Assembly (NCBI RefSeq): GCF_014192215.1
Contig: NZ_JACHXP010000006.1
Span: forward strand, 62,001-126,000
Reading direction: 5' to 3'
From: Halomonas cerina
Lineage (GTDB): Bacteria > Pseudomonadota > Gammaproteobacteria > Pseudomonadales > Halomonadaceae
DNA: 64,000 nt
Shown here piece after piece: positions 26,866-36,636 of the stretch. The position numbers and the translations under genes are program-made. The notes under the pieces were generated by a model. That model was not told the DNA's origin. It searched no databases and saw nothing but the letters and a program-made list of their open reading frames with translations. Position 1 is the first letter of the stretch. Every line of letters begins with the position of its first letter.

Positions 26866-27474
26866 TCAGCGCAGGCGTGTCGGCGCGTCTTGCCCTGAGG
26901 CCTGGCTCGCGCGTTCACACAGGGCCCGAGTGCGGGCCAGTGCCTCGCCGGCGCCCGCGAGGCTGAAGACCAAGAACCAGTAGTCGGCCTCGGCGCGGTG
27001 GATGCGCAGGCGCAGGGTTTCGCCGCCGGCCATCTCCTCGAGCAGCCGGGCGGTATCCGGCAGCGACAGGCGCACGTAGAAGCCGCTGTCGCCGCGCCCG
27101 GTGATGAACTCGCCCTGACCGCGCTGGCCCCGGCCCTGGTCGACCAGCAGATCGACCGGTACCCGGTTTACCACGCCGCTTCGGGGCTGGTAGGCATCAA
27201 GCTCCACCCGCACCTCGAGCCAGGGCCGGTCGCAGGCCCCGGGGCTGGCGTTGACGCTGAGCACGGTATCGCGATAGCTGTGCTGTTCCAGGGCGCGGAC
27301 ATGGCGCTCCTCGCCAAGGCTCAGCGTCAGCGAGTGCCAGTCGCCGTGGCGCTCGACGGCATCGAGGTTGTACTGGGTGGCCATCGCCGGCCCGGCCAGC
27401 CACAGGCCGAGGATCAGCAAGGCCGGGCGGACACGCCGCGCAAGACTACGAGCGGGAAGGGGGAACGAACGCAT
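26866..27474 (-). CDS. Secreted protein of unknown function
   Basis: A 202-residue protein with an Arg-rich N-terminus and signal peptide (PALLILGLWLAGPAMA, cleavage before TQYN). The mature part is rich in beta-strand-like segments (LRIHRAEADYWFLVFSLAGAGEAL) and has two cysteines (GACDRPW and LCERASQ) that could form a disulfide. I do not recognise a named family. It sits 70 bases downstream of nosL on the same strand and could be read from the end of the nos operon, but no functional link is visible. Confidence 0.6.
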   Translation of the reverse strand: MRSFPLPARSLARRVRPALLILGLWLAGPAMATQYNLDAVERHGDWHSLTLSLGEERHVRALEQHSYRDTVLSVNASPGACDRPWLEVRVELDAYQPRSGVVNRVPVDLLVDQGRGQRGQGEFITGRGDSGFYVRLSLPDTARLLEEMAGGETLRLRIHRAEADYWFLVFSLAGAGEALARTRALCERASQASGQDAPTRLR

Positions 27475-27544
27475 GACGATAGTGGGCTCGGGTAGCGGAT
27501 GCGCCCGAGGCTAGCATGCGACGGCGAGGCTGTCCCGCCGTCGG

Positions 27545-28129
27545 TCACTCCCGACCGTCCGTCCTGGCCTGGTGCATGTGGCCATCCCTCTGTCCCATGC
27601 CTTGCATGTCGCCGTCCAACTCGCCACGTCCCAGTCGGCCCAGCAGGGCCAGGTCGATGTCGGCGTAGGCGATCACCTCGCCGCCGTGGGCCTCGCGGAA
27701 GGCCTCGGCGTCGGGGCGCTCGGCAAACGACGCCAGGGTGTGGCCCATAGCGCCGCGCCGGTCATGGCCGGCCACGTACCAAGCTTGGTCGGCACGAATG
27801 AAGGCCTCGTCCGCTGGAGTGTCCCAGGTGGTCACCCCGATGTCATGCACATAGGCGTGAGAGAGCTGGGTCGCGTTCTCGGGCTGCTTGAGGAAGGTGA
27901 AGAGTTCCAGGGTGGAGCAGAACTTGCGCGGTGTCGTCTGGCCTTCCAAGAAGGCCTCGCCCTTGGGGCCGGGGAAGCGTTCGATCACCATGCCGCAGAC
28001 ATGGCAACTGTCGCCTGCCTCGATGGGCTGTGCCGCTGCCAGGGAAGTAGTGTCGGCGTCGTTGCTGCAACTCGCGAGCAGGGTCAGCCCCAGCAACAGG
28101 GCGATGAGGGGAAGCATGCGTGGTGACAT
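27545..28129 (-). CDS. nosL: NosL copper-chaperone lipoprotein
   Basis: A 194-residue protein. The start at 28129 is preferred because CGGAG lies six bases upstream. A second in-frame ATG at 28150 overlaps the nosY stop. The signal ends in the lipobox LLASC. Copper(I)-binding residues are expected in DSCHVCGMVIERFPG (CxxCGM) and TPRKFCST, both present. A Met/His-rich tail (GDMQGMGQRDGHMHQ) may add metal sites. NosL delivers copper for assembly of the CuZ centre of nitrous oxide reductase. It closes the nosDFYL run. Confidence 0.93.
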   Translation of the reverse strand: MSPRMLPLIALLLGLTLLASCSNDADTTSLAAAQPIEAGDSCHVCGMVIERFPGPKGEAFLEGQTTPRKFCSTLELFTFLKQPENATQLSHAYVHDIGVTTWDTPADEAFIRADQAWYVAGHDRRGAMGHTLASFAERPDAEAFREAHGGEVIAYADIDLALLGRLGRGELDGDMQGMGQRDGHMHQARTDGRE

Positions 28130-28149
28130 GGGGACTCCGTCGGTGGTCA

Positions 28150-28974
28150 TTAGGCCGGTTGGTGACGAAAACGCAGGATGGCCAGGATCAGGGGCACAAG
28201 GATCCAGGCCAGCAGAACCGGCAGCAAGACGGCGGGGCGGAAGGCGCTTCCCTGGGCGATGGCGGCCAGGCCGGCGTCGCTGCGTGTCGCCTCGAGGCCG
28301 GCCAGGTTGATCAGCCGGAAGCACTCGGTGGGGTTGAGCAACAGCAGCCAGGGCAGCCAGTCGCCGCCCCGCTCGACGCTGACCAGTAGCGCCAGCAGCG
28401 CCAGGTCGAAGACCAGCACGAACAGAAACCACACCACCAGCGCCAGGCCGGCGGCCCGGGCCTTCTCGGTGACCCCGGCGCTGATCAGGTAGGCGAAGGC
28501 GATAAACACCCAGCCCAGCAGCACGCTGCTGACGATCAGCCGCCCCATGCCGATGGCCAGCTCGGGGAGCGCCACACCCTCGGCGGCCAGGGCGATCACC
28601 GCCCCGGCGACGGCGAAGCCCACTGCCGTGGCCACGCCCAGGATCAGGCCATGGCCCAGGAACTTGCCCAGCAGCAGTTCAGTGCGGCTCAGCGGATAGG
28701 TCATCAGCAGCAGCAGGGTGCCGGCTTCCCGTTCGCCGACCACGGCATCATAGGCCAGCAGCAGGGCGATCAGCGGGATCAGGAATACCGCCAGGGTCGA
28801 CAGGCTGGCCAGGGTGGTGGCCAGCGACGTGAAGCCCAGGCCGCCGCTGGCGGCGGCACCGAACCAGGCGATGCCCACGGCCAGGCAGGCCAGCATCACG
28901 GTGATGGCCAGCACCCAACGGTTGCGCAGGCCGTCGCGGAACTCCTTGGCGGCGATGGTCGGGATGGCGGTCAT
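28150..28974 (-). CDS. nosY: NosY ABC transporter permease
   Basis: A 274-residue membrane protein with about six transmembrane segments (for example VLAITVMLACLAVGIAWFG, FLIPLIALLLAYDAVVGE, LLVVWFLFVLVFDLALLALL). GEREAGTLLLLMTYPLSR is a typical ABC-2 coupling segment, and it begins with the NosY-like KEFRDGLRNRWV. It pairs with NosF as the ATP-driven complex that, with NosD, supports CuZ assembly. It overlaps nosF by four bases and its stop overlaps an upstream ATG option of nosL. Confidence 0.93.
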   Translation of the reverse strand: MTAIPTIAAKEFRDGLRNRWVLAITVMLACLAVGIAWFGAAASGGLGFTSLATTLASLSTLAVFLIPLIALLLAYDAVVGEREAGTLLLLMTYPLSRTELLLGKFLGHGLILGVATAVGFAVAGAVIALAAEGVALPELAIGMGRLIVSSVLLGWVFIAFAYLISAGVTEKARAAGLALVVWFLFVLVFDLALLALLVSVERGGDWLPWLLLLNPTECFRLINLAGLEATRSDAGLAAIAQGSAFRPAVLLPVLLAWILVPLILAILRFRHQPA

Positions 28975-29906
28975 GGCGCGTCTCCTCGCTCGCCGGCGGC
29001 ATGCCGGGCGGAGAAATGGGTGTAGAGGTGCTCGAGGGTCGGCGGCTGCAGGTCGATGTCCTCCACCCCGGGGCTGTCGGCCAGGCGACGCAATACGGCC
29101 AGCTTGGCCTCGGCGGGTACCGAAAGCGTCAGCTCGTGGCCGTTGAGGGGGCGGGCCTCGATGCGTGGGTCCTCCCAGCCGTGACGCCAGTCCTGCCCCA
29201 CCAGGCGGCCCCGGGCGCGGATGGTCAGTGGCAGGCGCGCCTCGTGTCGCAGGGTGTCGAGGCTGCCCAGCGCCAGGCGGCGCCCTCCGCCGAGGATCAG
29301 CGCACGGTCGATGTAGGGCTCCACTCCCGGCAGCACGTGGGAGGACAGCAGCACCGTGCAGCCCCGCTCACGCAGCGCCTTCACCGTATCGTAGAAGTCG
29401 CGGGTGGCGGCGGGGTCGAGGCCGGTGGTGGGCTCGTCGAGCAGCAGCAGCTGCGGCTCGCCGAGCAGCGCCTGGGCCAAGCCCAGGCGCTGGCGCATGC
29501 CCTTGGAGTAGGTCTTCACCCGCCGCTGGGCGGCGTCGCCCAGGCCGACCCGCTCCAGTAGCTCATCCACCTGACGGCGGTTGCCCCGCTTGAGGCGGGC
29601 CAGGTAGTCGAGTACCTCACGGCCGCTGAGCTGGTCATAGAAGCTAACGTTCTCGGGCAGATAGCCCAGGCGGCGGCGCAGCGTCGCGGCATGGACCCCG
29701 TCGGGGGCCCCGCCGAGCACCGTGACGCGTCCGGCGCTCGGCGAGATCAGGCCGAGGATCAGGTGCATGGTAGTGGTCTTGCCGGCGCCGTTGTGGCCAA
29801 GAAGGGCCAGCACCTCACCCTGGTTCACCGTCAGGTCGAGGGCGTCGAGGCGGGTCAAGGGGCCGTGGCGCTTGGTCACGCCCTGGAAGTCGATCACCGC
29901 GGTCAT
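28971..29906 (-). CDS. nosF: NosF ABC transporter ATP-binding protein
   Basis: A 311-residue ATPase. Walker A is GHNGAGKTT (near residue 37), signature YSKGMRQRLGLAQ, Walker B LLLLDEPTTGLDP, and the H-loop is in LLSSHVL. A ~90-residue C-terminal extension follows the nucleotide-binding domain, as in NosF. It energises the NosDFY complex. Start and stop overlap the neighbours by four bases (ATGA), so translation is coupled to nosD and nosY. Confidence 0.95.
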   Translation of the reverse strand: MTAVIDFQGVTKRHGPLTRLDALDLTVNQGEVLALLGHNGAGKTTTMHLILGLISPSAGRVTVLGGAPDGVHAATLRRRLGYLPENVSFYDQLSGREVLDYLARLKRGNRRQVDELLERVGLGDAAQRRVKTYSKGMRQRLGLAQALLGEPQLLLLDEPTTGLDPAATRDFYDTVKALRERGCTVLLSSHVLPGVEPYIDRALILGGGRRLALGSLDTLRHEARLPLTIRARGRLVGQDWRHGWEDPRIEARPLNGHELTLSVPAEAKLAVLRRLADSPGVEDIDLQPPTLEHLYTHFSARHAAGERGDAP

Positions 29907-31234
29907 GCGTCGGCGCCTCCCCAGTCGGGTTCATTCAAGTCGGGTTCATTCATCAGTGGATGGCTGTCCTTGACGCCCTCGGGGCGGAACACTGGGAATT
30001 GGCGCTGTACCCAGCGCAGGGCCAGCACCGCGGGGCTGTCCATCAGCAGCCGGGCCGCCGGGTAGCGCCACAGCAGGAGGTCCATGGCATCGTTGGGCTC
30101 GAAGGGGGTGTCGCCGATGCCATCGCCGTCCAGGTCCCAGCCCAGGTAGTCGCTCCAGTAGTTGCCACGGCCCGCCTCCGACCACTCCTGCGGCCGGGTG
30201 GCCACGTACATCACCTGCTGGCGATTGTCGACGAAGGCGTTGCCGATCACCGCATTGTCCTCGGAGCCGGCGGTGAGGTGGATGCCGATGTCGCTGGCGG
30301 CGAAGCGATTACTCTCGAAGCGGTTGTACTGGGCGTTGTAGACGAACAGCGCCTTGCCCTCGCCGCCGCTGATCAGTGCCTCGCCGTCCGCCCCTCGACG
30401 CTGTTGGATACCGCTGACCCGGTTGCCGCGCAGCGTCGAGTGGGTGATGTTGTTCATCAAAATGCCGTAGTTGCGGTCGTCATCCGAGCGGTTGCCGATC
30501 ACCGTGAGCCGCTTGGACTGCATCAGCGCATAACCGGTGCGGGTATTCCGGGTGGTGTTCCCCTCCAGGCGGTTGTCGTGGGCATACATGTAGTGCACCC
30601 CGTAGCGCAGGTCCTGCATATGGTTGCCGCGCAGCAGGCTGTCGCGGCTGGTATCGATATAGATGCCGTCGCGGGTGTGGCGGATGTCGTTGCCCGCCAC
30701 CGTGACGTCGCGGACGTTGAACAGGTGCACGCCGTTGCCGCGATCCTGGGAGCGCAGGTCGGCGTCGCCGCGGATGACGTTGTCCAGCACTTCCACCTCA
30801 CTCACGGCGTCGAGCCAGATGCCGAAGCCGGGGCCCTCTAGGCGCGAGTCGCGGATCACGCTGCCGGTGGCGCTCTCGGCCACGAAGATACCGGCATCCA
30901 TGGCGGTGAGGTCGGCGCCCCAGTTCTCGATGGTGAGGCCCTCCAGCACGATGCCGGGGGCCTCGAGCACCACGGCGTGGCCGTGACCGCCGCCATCGAT
31001 CACCGCGCCCGGCTCGCCCGAGAGGGTGAGGGGGCGGTCGATGGTCAACGGCCCGGGATAGCGCCCCTCGGGCAGCATCAGACGATCGCCGTCGCCGGCC
31101 TGCTCGATCAGCGGCTGCAGCGGCTCGCCGGGGCTGGCCATCCAGGTAGTCGCCAGGGCCGCCGGCGCGACGCCCAGCAGGCAGGCCGCCGTCAGCAGCA
31201 GGACCACGGCGGCATGGGAAAAGAGTCGGGTCAT
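29903..31234 (-). CDS. nosD: NosD periplasmic copper-site maturation protein
   Basis: A 443-residue exported protein with a signal peptide (VVLLLTAACLLGVAPAALA) and a right-handed beta-helix body made of CASH/parallel-beta repeats (IENWGADLTAMDAGIFV, NVIRGDADLRSQDRGNGVHL, NDIRHTRDGIYID and others). NosD is the periplasmic partner of NosFY in building the CuZ cluster. It starts 47 bases after nosZ in the same operon. Confidence 0.95.
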   Translation of the reverse strand: MTRLFSHAAVVLLLTAACLLGVAPAALATTWMASPGEPLQPLIEQAGDGDRLMLPEGRYPGPLTIDRPLTLSGEPGAVIDGGGHGHAVVLEAPGIVLEGLTIENWGADLTAMDAGIFVAESATGSVIRDSRLEGPGFGIWLDAVSEVEVLDNVIRGDADLRSQDRGNGVHLFNVRDVTVAGNDIRHTRDGIYIDTSRDSLLRGNHMQDLRYGVHYMYAHDNRLEGNTTRNTRTGYALMQSKRLTVIGNRSDDDRNYGILMNNITHSTLRGNRVSGIQQRRGADGEALISGGEGKALFVYNAQYNRFESNRFAASDIGIHLTAGSEDNAVIGNAFVDNRQQVMYVATRPQEWSEAGRGNYWSDYLGWDLDGDGIGDTPFEPNDAMDLLLWRYPAARLLMDSPAVLALRWVQRQFPVFRPEGVKDSHPLMNEPDLNEPDWGGADA

Positions 31235-31281
31235 CGTTGCTCCCGTGGCACGGGGCCGGGTCTTCCCGGCCCCGTCGTGGC

Positions 31282-33156
31282 TCAGGCCTTCTCGACCAGC
31301 ATGCGGCCGGTCATCTCCATGTGCATGGCATGGCAGAACCAGGAGCAGTAGTACCAGTACACCCCGGGCTTGTCGGCCACGAAGGTGACGCTGGAGGTCT
31401 GCTGCGGGCTGATCTCCATGGAAGCGCCATGATTGACCATCACGAAGCCGTGGGTCAGGTCCTCCACCTGGTCGAGGTTGGTGATCACCACGGTCACCTC
31501 GTCACCCTGCTTGACCGTGAACTCGGTCAGGCCGAACTGGGGGGCGATGGAGGTCATGTAGACCCGCACCTGGTTGCCATCGCGCACGACCTTGTTGTCA
31601 CGCTCCAGGGTGATGCCGTCGGCTTCGGCCATGGCACGCGTCTCGGCGAAGAAGGGATCGTCGCGGGACCAGACCCGGCTCGGGTTGAGCTGGTCGGCAC
31701 GCAACAGGATGCAGTCGTGGGGCTCGGCGAAGGTGGGGCCGTCGTGGACCAGCTTCATCTCCTCGCCGGAGATGTCGATCAGCTGGTCGTTCTCCGGGTG
31801 CAGCGGGCCCACCGGCAGGAAGCGGTCCTTGGAGAACTTGGAGAGCACCACCAGCCACTTGCCGTCGGCGTCGCGGGACTCGGTCAGGCTGGCATGGTTG
31901 TGGCCGGGCTGGTAGTGGACGTCGAGCTTCTGGCGCAGGTAATTCACCTCCTCGCCGTTGTAGGCGCGGATGGCGTCGGCGATGTTCCACTTGGCCACCT
32001 GGCTGTCGATGAACAGGGTGGTATAGGCGTTGCCGCGGCCGTCATAGGTGGTGTGCAGCGGCCCCAAGCCCAGCTCGGGCTCGGCGACCACGGTGTCGCG
32101 GGGCGCGATGGCATCATCGAACAGCTCGGGGAGCTTGTCGATGGCGATCACCGAACAGGTCGGCGAGAGCTTGCCGTTGGCGATGAAGTACTGGCCGTCC
32201 GGCGAGGTGTTGAGGCCGTGGGGATTCTTGGGCACCGGGATGTAGCGGGTCAGCTTGGATCCCTTGCGGCCATCGAGCACTGGCACCTCACTGTCGCCCA
32301 GGGTCTCATGCTCGCCGGCCTTTACAGCGGCCTCGATGGCCTCGACGTCGAACACCACCACCCAGTCGCGTTCGGCCCGCATGGTGTCGGCCAGGGTCAT
32401 GCCCTTCTCGGAGTTGTAGCAGGTGGAGGCCACGAAGCGCCCTGTGTAATCCGCATCGGTGTTGTCGAGGTTGCCGTCGACAATCACCTGCCAGGCGACC
32501 TCCATGCTCTCCGCATCCACGGCGTTGAACATGGTGTAGTAGGCGTCGGGATTGTCGAGGTCGCGGCCGTCGTTGAGCTGAGGGATCGGTAGTTCGGCGT
32601 TGGCGAAGACGTACTTGGTGTGCGGCACCTTCTGCAGGCGCAGGCCGTGGATGGCCTGGACGTTGGGGATGGTAGTGATCTTGTCCGTCTTCATGATGTC
32701 GAGACGGATGCGCGCTACCCGGGTGTTGGCCTTATCGTTGATGAACAGGTACTTGCCGTCGTAGCGGCCGTCGGTCATGGAGATGTGCGGGTGGTGGCAG
32801 TCGCCGTTGAGGAAGCGCGCCGAGTCGCCCATGATATGCTTCGACTCGTTGGTGATGCCCCAGCCGGTGGCGCTGTCGATGTTGAATACCGGGATGCGCA
32901 TCAGCTCGCGCATGGAGGGGATGCCCAACACCCGCACCTCCCCTTGGTGGCCGCCGCTCCAGAAGCCGTAGTACTCGTCGAGCTCGCCGGGGGCGATTTC
33001 GATGCCGTTCTCGGCGGCGTGGGCTTCGCGGCTGCTCATCAGCGCCCCGGCGCCGAAGCCACCGGCCAGGCCGGCACCGGCGACCCCGGTCACGGCGCTG
33101 TTGCGCAGGAAGTGGCGGCGGCCGAGGTTCTCGATCGCTTTCTTCTTGTCACTCAT
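31282..33156 (-). CDS. nosZ: Nitrous oxide reductase (clade I, Tat-exported)
   Basis: A 624-residue enzyme starting at 33156 with CCAGGAGG upstream. Twin-arginine signal: [18 protein letters not shown]. The beta-propeller part carries the CuZ histidines (for example [36 protein letters not shown] and FAEPHDCI). The C-terminal cupredoxin domain ends with the CuA motif [12 protein letters not shown] (C604, C608, H612, M615). It reduces N2O to N2 in the periplasm as the last step of denitrification. The Tat signal and linked nosR mark clade I. It begins two bases after the nosR stop. Confidence 0.97.
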   Translation of the reverse strand: MSDKKKAIENLGRRHFLRNSAVTGVAGAGLAGGFGAGALMSSREAHAAENGIEIAPGELDEYYGFWSGGHQGEVRVLGIPSMRELMRIPVFNIDSATGWGITNESKHIMGDSARFLNGDCHHPHISMTDGRYDGKYLFINDKANTRVARIRLDIMKTDKITTIPNVQAIHGLRLQKVPHTKYVFANAELPIPQLNDGRDLDNPDAYYTMFNAVDAESMEVAWQVIVDGNLDNTDADYTGRFVASTCYNSEKGMTLADTMRAERDWVVVFDVEAIEAAVKAGEHETLGDSEVPVLDGRKGSKLTRYIPVPKNPHGLNTSPDGQYFIANGKLSPTCSVIAIDKLPELFDDAIAPRDTVVAEPELGLGPLHTTYDGRGNAYTTLFIDSQVAKWNIADAIRAYNGEEVNYLRQKLDVHYQPGHNHASLTESRDADGKWLVVLSKFSKDRFLPVGPLHPENDQLIDISGEEMKLVHDGPTFAEPHDCILLRADQLNPSRVWSRDDPFFAETRAMAEADGITLERDNKVVRDGNQVRVYMTSIAPQFGLTEFTVKQGDEVTVVITNLDQVEDLTHGFVMVNHGASMEISPQQTSSVTFVADKPGVYWYYCSWFCHAMHMEMTGRMLVEKA

Positions 33157-33158
33157 TT

Positions 33159-35300
33159 TCAATCCTCCTGGTGGGTCGGGATTCGCTGCAGCTTGGGCTT
33201 TCCGGCCTGGCCGGGGTCGAATGTCTCGGTGCCAGCCGCCTGGCCGGTCAGGCGGGCCGCCTTCTCGTAGCGCTTGCGACGCTTGATCATCGGCGGGCAG
33301 CGCTGGTCGTCGTGGTAGGTGATCTGGCAGTCGAGACAGTAGTGGCACTCGTTGGCATTGATGCGGCCATCGGGATGGATGGCGGCCACTTCGCATTCGT
33401 TGGCGCAGATCTGGCAGGGGGTACCGCAGCTGCCACGATGGCGCTTGAGCCAGTCGAACAGGCGCAGGCGGGCGGGGATCGCCAGGCCGGCGCCCAGCGG
33501 GCAGACGTAGCGGCAGTAGAACTTGTGGTTGAAGGCTGAGATTGCCACCAGGCCGAGGGCATAGAGCAGAAAGCCCCACTCGCGCTGGAAGCGCAGGGTG
33601 ATGGCGGTCTTGAAGGGTTCCACCTCGGCGTAGCGTTCGGCGCTGCCCAGGGAATGCAGCGAGACGGCAAATAGTCCCAGCAGGATGATGTACTTGATGG
33701 CCCAGAGGCGCTCGTGCAGGCCGAAGGGCACCTCGATCTGCTTCACGCCGAGCCTGCGGGCGGCTTTGTTGACCAGGTCCTGGAGAGCGCCGAAGGGGCA
33801 CAGCCAGCCGCAGAAGACCCCGCGGCCCCATAGCAGCAGGGTCACCGCCACGAAGGACCAGAGGATGAACATCATTGGGTCGATCAGAAACGACGACCAG
33901 CTGAAGCCGGTGATCAGCGAGTTAGTGAAGGTCAGGATATTGACCACCGAGAGCTGGGCCAGGGCGTACCAGCCGATGAAGACCAGGGTGTAGACCAAAA
34001 AGCCCAGGCGCAGCGGGCGCAGGATCCTCGGGTGACGCGCCAGCACGTCCTGGAACAGCATGATCCCCGTCAACACCAGCAGGCCGGCGGCGAGCACGCC
34101 GATCTGGAAGGCTTTGTCGCGCCATACCTGCACCCAGATAGGCTCCTCCACCGGTGGCTCGGGGCGCTCGATGTAAGCCTCGGGAACGCGGTAGTCGGCG
34201 CTGAAGCGGCTGAACTCGGTATCCAGCGGCCCCGAAGCGCGGCGCACCAGCAGTTCCAGCTGCCAGGGCTGGCCGGCATCGAAGGCGGTGTCCTCGCGAA
34301 CGATGAAGATGTCGCGCTCATCGAAGGCGGGCGCCCCCTCGATGGCCAGGCCGCCCAGGCGGCTATGGTCGCGATCGTGGAAGCTGACGCTGGTGTTGCC
34401 CTGGGAGAGCTCGAGGCGGTCGAAGATGCCGCCGCGCACGTAGCCCGAGCCCTTGAAGGAGTAGTCGCCGCGCCCCATCACGGCGATGGCGTGCTCGCCG
34501 TCGTCGAGGTCGGCCATCAGCTGTTCGTAACCGGTGTCGCCCAGCAGGTTGCGGCCGGCGGTGGGCGGGTTCAGGTAGGTGTAGAAGAGCTCGATGAAGG
34601 TTCGGTCGGCCGGCTGCGGGGTGTGCAGGTAGTCCTCGGCGGGCGTGCCGACGAAGGCCGCGTCGACCTCGCCATGGGTCAGGTGTAGGCGGCGGATGGT
34701 GCCGTCGCCGGTGAGCTCGTCCCAGTCGGCCTCGTGGAAGACATCAGGCTTGACGGTGGCCGCGGGGTTGGCCGTCGGATCCTCGATGATGCCCAGGCCG
34801 GCGGCAACCCGGCGTGCCGCGCGCATGATAGTGTCGTTGACGACGATCACCGTCACCGTCGCGCCGGAGATGGCATCGAGGTTGTCGCCGATCTTGGGCG
34901 TGTCGTTGACATGGTGGGGGACGTGGGCGCCGGCGAAGTCCTGCAGCTTCTGGTCGGGAATCCCCACCAGCATGATCGGCTCGGTGTGGTCGAGCACCTT
35001 GGCCATGGTCAGTCGACCGCCGGGGTCGATCCCCACCAGCAGGTTGACCGGTTTGCCGGAGTAGGCCGGAATGGGGGCGACGTCGACGGTCTCAAAGGCG
35101 TAGCCAAGCAGCTCATCACCGGCATAGACCCCACTGACTGGCCATTCGCTATCGATGGCCTCCAGCCGGTCGGCGTCGGGGAAGCCCTCGTGGACCTGTG
35201 CCAGTTCCAGGGCGTGCAGGGGCAGGGCCGGCAAGAGGAGCAGCAACAGGAGCAGCAGGCGGCTCAGCGGGCCGGCCGGCAGGGAACGGAGTAACGACAT
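33159..35300 (-). CDS. nosR: NosR membrane flavo-iron-sulfur protein
   Basis: A 713-residue protein. A signal-anchor with a leucine run starts it (ATG 35300; an upstream ATG at 35357 is unlikely). The periplasmic FMN-binding domain has [11 protein letters not shown], with the threonine expected to bind FMN covalently. Transmembrane segments follow from about residue 400, then cytoplasmic [10 protein letters not shown] and [10 protein letters not shown] (CxxxCP motifs), and ferredoxin-like clusters in [14 protein letters not shown] and [12 protein letters not shown]. NosR is needed for nosZ expression and for whole-cell N2O reduction, probably as the electron donor path. No nosX gene for flavinylation follows in the operon. 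Confidence 0.95.
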   Translation of the reverse strand: MSLLRSLPAGPLSRLLLLLLLLLPALPLHALELAQVHEGFPDADRLEAIDSEWPVSGVYAGDELLGYAFETVDVAPIPAYSGKPVNLLVGIDPGGRLTMAKVLDHTEPIMLVGIPDQKLQDFAGAHVPHHVNDTPKIGDNLDAISGATVTVIVVNDTIMRAARRVAAGLGIIEDPTANPAATVKPDVFHEADWDELTGDGTIRRLHLTHGEVDAAFVGTPAEDYLHTPQPADRTFIELFYTYLNPPTAGRNLLGDTGYEQLMADLDDGEHAIAVMGRGDYSFKGSGYVRGGIFDRLELSQGNTSVSFHDRDHSRLGGLAIEGAPAFDERDIFIVREDTAFDAGQPWQLELLVRRASGPLDTEFSRFSADYRVPEAYIERPEPPVEEPIWVQVWRDKAFQIGVLAAGLLVLTGIMLFQDVLARHPRILRPLRLGFLVYTLVFIGWYALAQLSVVNILTFTNSLITGFSWSSFLIDPMMFILWSFVAVTLLLWGRGVFCGWLCPFGALQDLVNKAARRLGVKQIEVPFGLHERLWAIKYIILLGLFAVSLHSLGSAERYAEVEPFKTAITLRFQREWGFLLYALGLVAISAFNHKFYCRYVCPLGAGLAIPARLRLFDWLKRHRGSCGTPCQICANECEVAAIHPDGRINANECHYCLDCQITYHDDQRCPPMIKRRKRYEKAARLTGQAAGTETFDPGQAGKPKLQRIPTHQED

Positions 35301-35390
35301 GAGAGGTCCCTTCGGCGCGAGAAATGTGGCGGCACGGGTCGGCTTCCCGGCCGCCACCCATCAGGGAGCCGGCCCGGGGCCGGGGGAGTC

Positions 35391-35708
35391 TCAGGGTTCG
35401 AGGCTGGCGTAGTAGGCGGCGATATCGGCGATGTCCTCGTCGGAGAGCGACTGCGCCTGGGGCGTCATGATCGCGGACATGCCCCCGCCGCGCTCCCCGG
35501 CGCGATAGGCCTTGAGGGCGCTTTCCAGGTAGGCGGCGGACTGGCCGGCCAGGTTCGGGTAGATGGGGGCGGTACCCATGCCATCGGTGCCGTGGCAGGC
35601 GGCGCAGGCGGTGACCTTGCCCTCACCGGCAGCGGGATCCCCGGCGGCCTGGGCGTCGACGGCCAGGACGCTGCAGCCGATGAGTGCCACGGTAGCGAGC
35701 CTTCTCAT
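35391..35708 (-). CDS. Small periplasmic cytochrome c (class I), nos-associated
   Basis: A 105-residue protein with a signal peptide (cleavage after AQA) and one haem motif CAACH (C35, C38, H39). A methionine in [10 protein letters not shown] is the likely sixth ligand, and [16 protein letters not shown] is the usual C-terminal helix. It lies 90 bases ahead of nosR on the same strand, behind the Anr/Dnr-type box at 35813-35826. It may carry electrons to NosZ. TAAGTTATG-proximal AGGAGGT supplies the ribosome site. Confidence 0.87.
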   Translation of the reverse strand: MRRLATVALIGCSVLAVDAQAAGDPAAGEGKVTACAACHGTDGMGTAPIYPNLAGQSAAYLESALKAYRAGERGGGMSAIMTPQAQSLSDEDIADIAAYYASLEP

Positions 35709-35812
35709 AACTTACCTCCTGAATGCATCTTTTCGTGCTGAAACGAGCCCGGTAACGGCGGCGCCGTACCAGGCGGATGACCCCATCATGCCAGTGGCCC
35801 GGTGCCGGAAGC

Positions 35813-35826
35813 TTGATGTGGGTCAT
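35813..35826. promoter_or_regulatory. Anr/Dnr/FNR-type box ahead of the cytochrome c-nos operon
   Basis: TTGAT-GTGG-GTCAT matches the Anr/Dnr form TTGAT-N4-GTCAA with one mismatch (last base). Its centre is 111 bases upstream of the cytochrome c start. Confidence 0.6.
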
Positions 35827-35865
35827 CTACAGGCTAGACACCCGGCAGTGACTCGACCCGTCGAT

Positions 35866-36636
35866 TCAGATTCCAGCCCACCAACGGTAGCCACGATCCT
35901 CCCAGTAGCCGCCCCGGCCACGGCCGAGATGCGCGAAGCTCGCCACCAGCTCCAGGCGCATGACGTACTTGGCCATCTTGTAGCCCAGCTGGCGTTCGGC
36001 GCGTAGGCGCAGGGGCGCGCCGTTGGCGATGGGCAGGTCGTCACCGTTGAGGCCGTAGGCCAGCAGGGTCTGTGGATGGTAGGCCTCGCGCAGGTCCAGG
36101 CTCTCGTAGTAGCGGTCACCGCCCCAGTAGCGATCGGCGCAGTGGAAGACCACGAAGCGCGCCTCGTCCCGTACACCGACCCGGGCCAGCAGCTCGCCGA
36201 GCACCACCCCGGTCCACTCGCCGATGCAGCTCCAGCCCTCCACGCAGTCGTGGCGGGTGATCTGGGTGCGCGCCGGCATCCCCCGGAGCTCGGCGAGGGA
36301 GAAGGTCCCGGGCCGTTCGACCAGGCCGTCGACCTCGAGGCGCCAGTCGCGGAAGTCGTTGGCGGCCAGTCGCAGGTAGTCGCTCTCCCGGGGCATGGTC
36401 GTGCCGTTGGCGCGAAAGCTCGGGGCGATGTCCTCGGGGGCGTATTCCCGGGCCAGGGCCTCCCGGGAGGCCAGCAGGCGATGGGCTCGCTGGGTCAGGC
36501 CCTCGCTGGCGGCGAACAGGTGCTGCATGGCGTCACTGCGCGAGAGCCGGTCGCAGCCCGCCAGCATCAGCGTGCCGGTCGCCAGCAGGCCGTGGGTCAG
36601 GAAGCGGCGGCGGCCGGGATCAGTGGGATGCGTCAT
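35866..36636 (-). CDS. Tat-exported SUOX-fold molybdopterin oxidoreductase
   Basis: A 256-residue protein from ATG 36636 (AAAGGAG upstream). It opens with a twin-arginine signal (GRRRFLTHGLLATGT) that ends in a lipobox-like LAGC (C28), so the enzyme may be lipid-anchored. RHDCVEGWSCIGEWTGV holds C131, the expected molybdenum-ligand cysteine of the sulfite oxidase/MsrP fold. FHCADRYWGGDRYYESLDL and YKMAKYVMRLELV follow the family pattern. It overlaps the cytochrome b gene by 17 bases, so that protein is the likely membrane electron donor. Substrate is unknown; methionine sulfoxide is an attractive guess because a methionine-rich secreted protein is encoded next door. Confidence 0.82.
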   Translation of the reverse strand: MTHPTDPGRRRFLTHGLLATGTLMLAGCDRLSRSDAMQHLFAASEGLTQRAHRLLASREALAREYAPEDIAPSFRANGTTMPRESDYLRLAANDFRDWRLEVDGLVERPGTFSLAELRGMPARTQITRHDCVEGWSCIGEWTGVVLGELLARVGVRDEARFVVFHCADRYWGGDRYYESLDLREAYHPQTLLAYGLNGDDLPIANGAPLRLRAERQLGYKMAKYVMRLELVASFAHLGRGRGGYWEDRGYRWWAGI

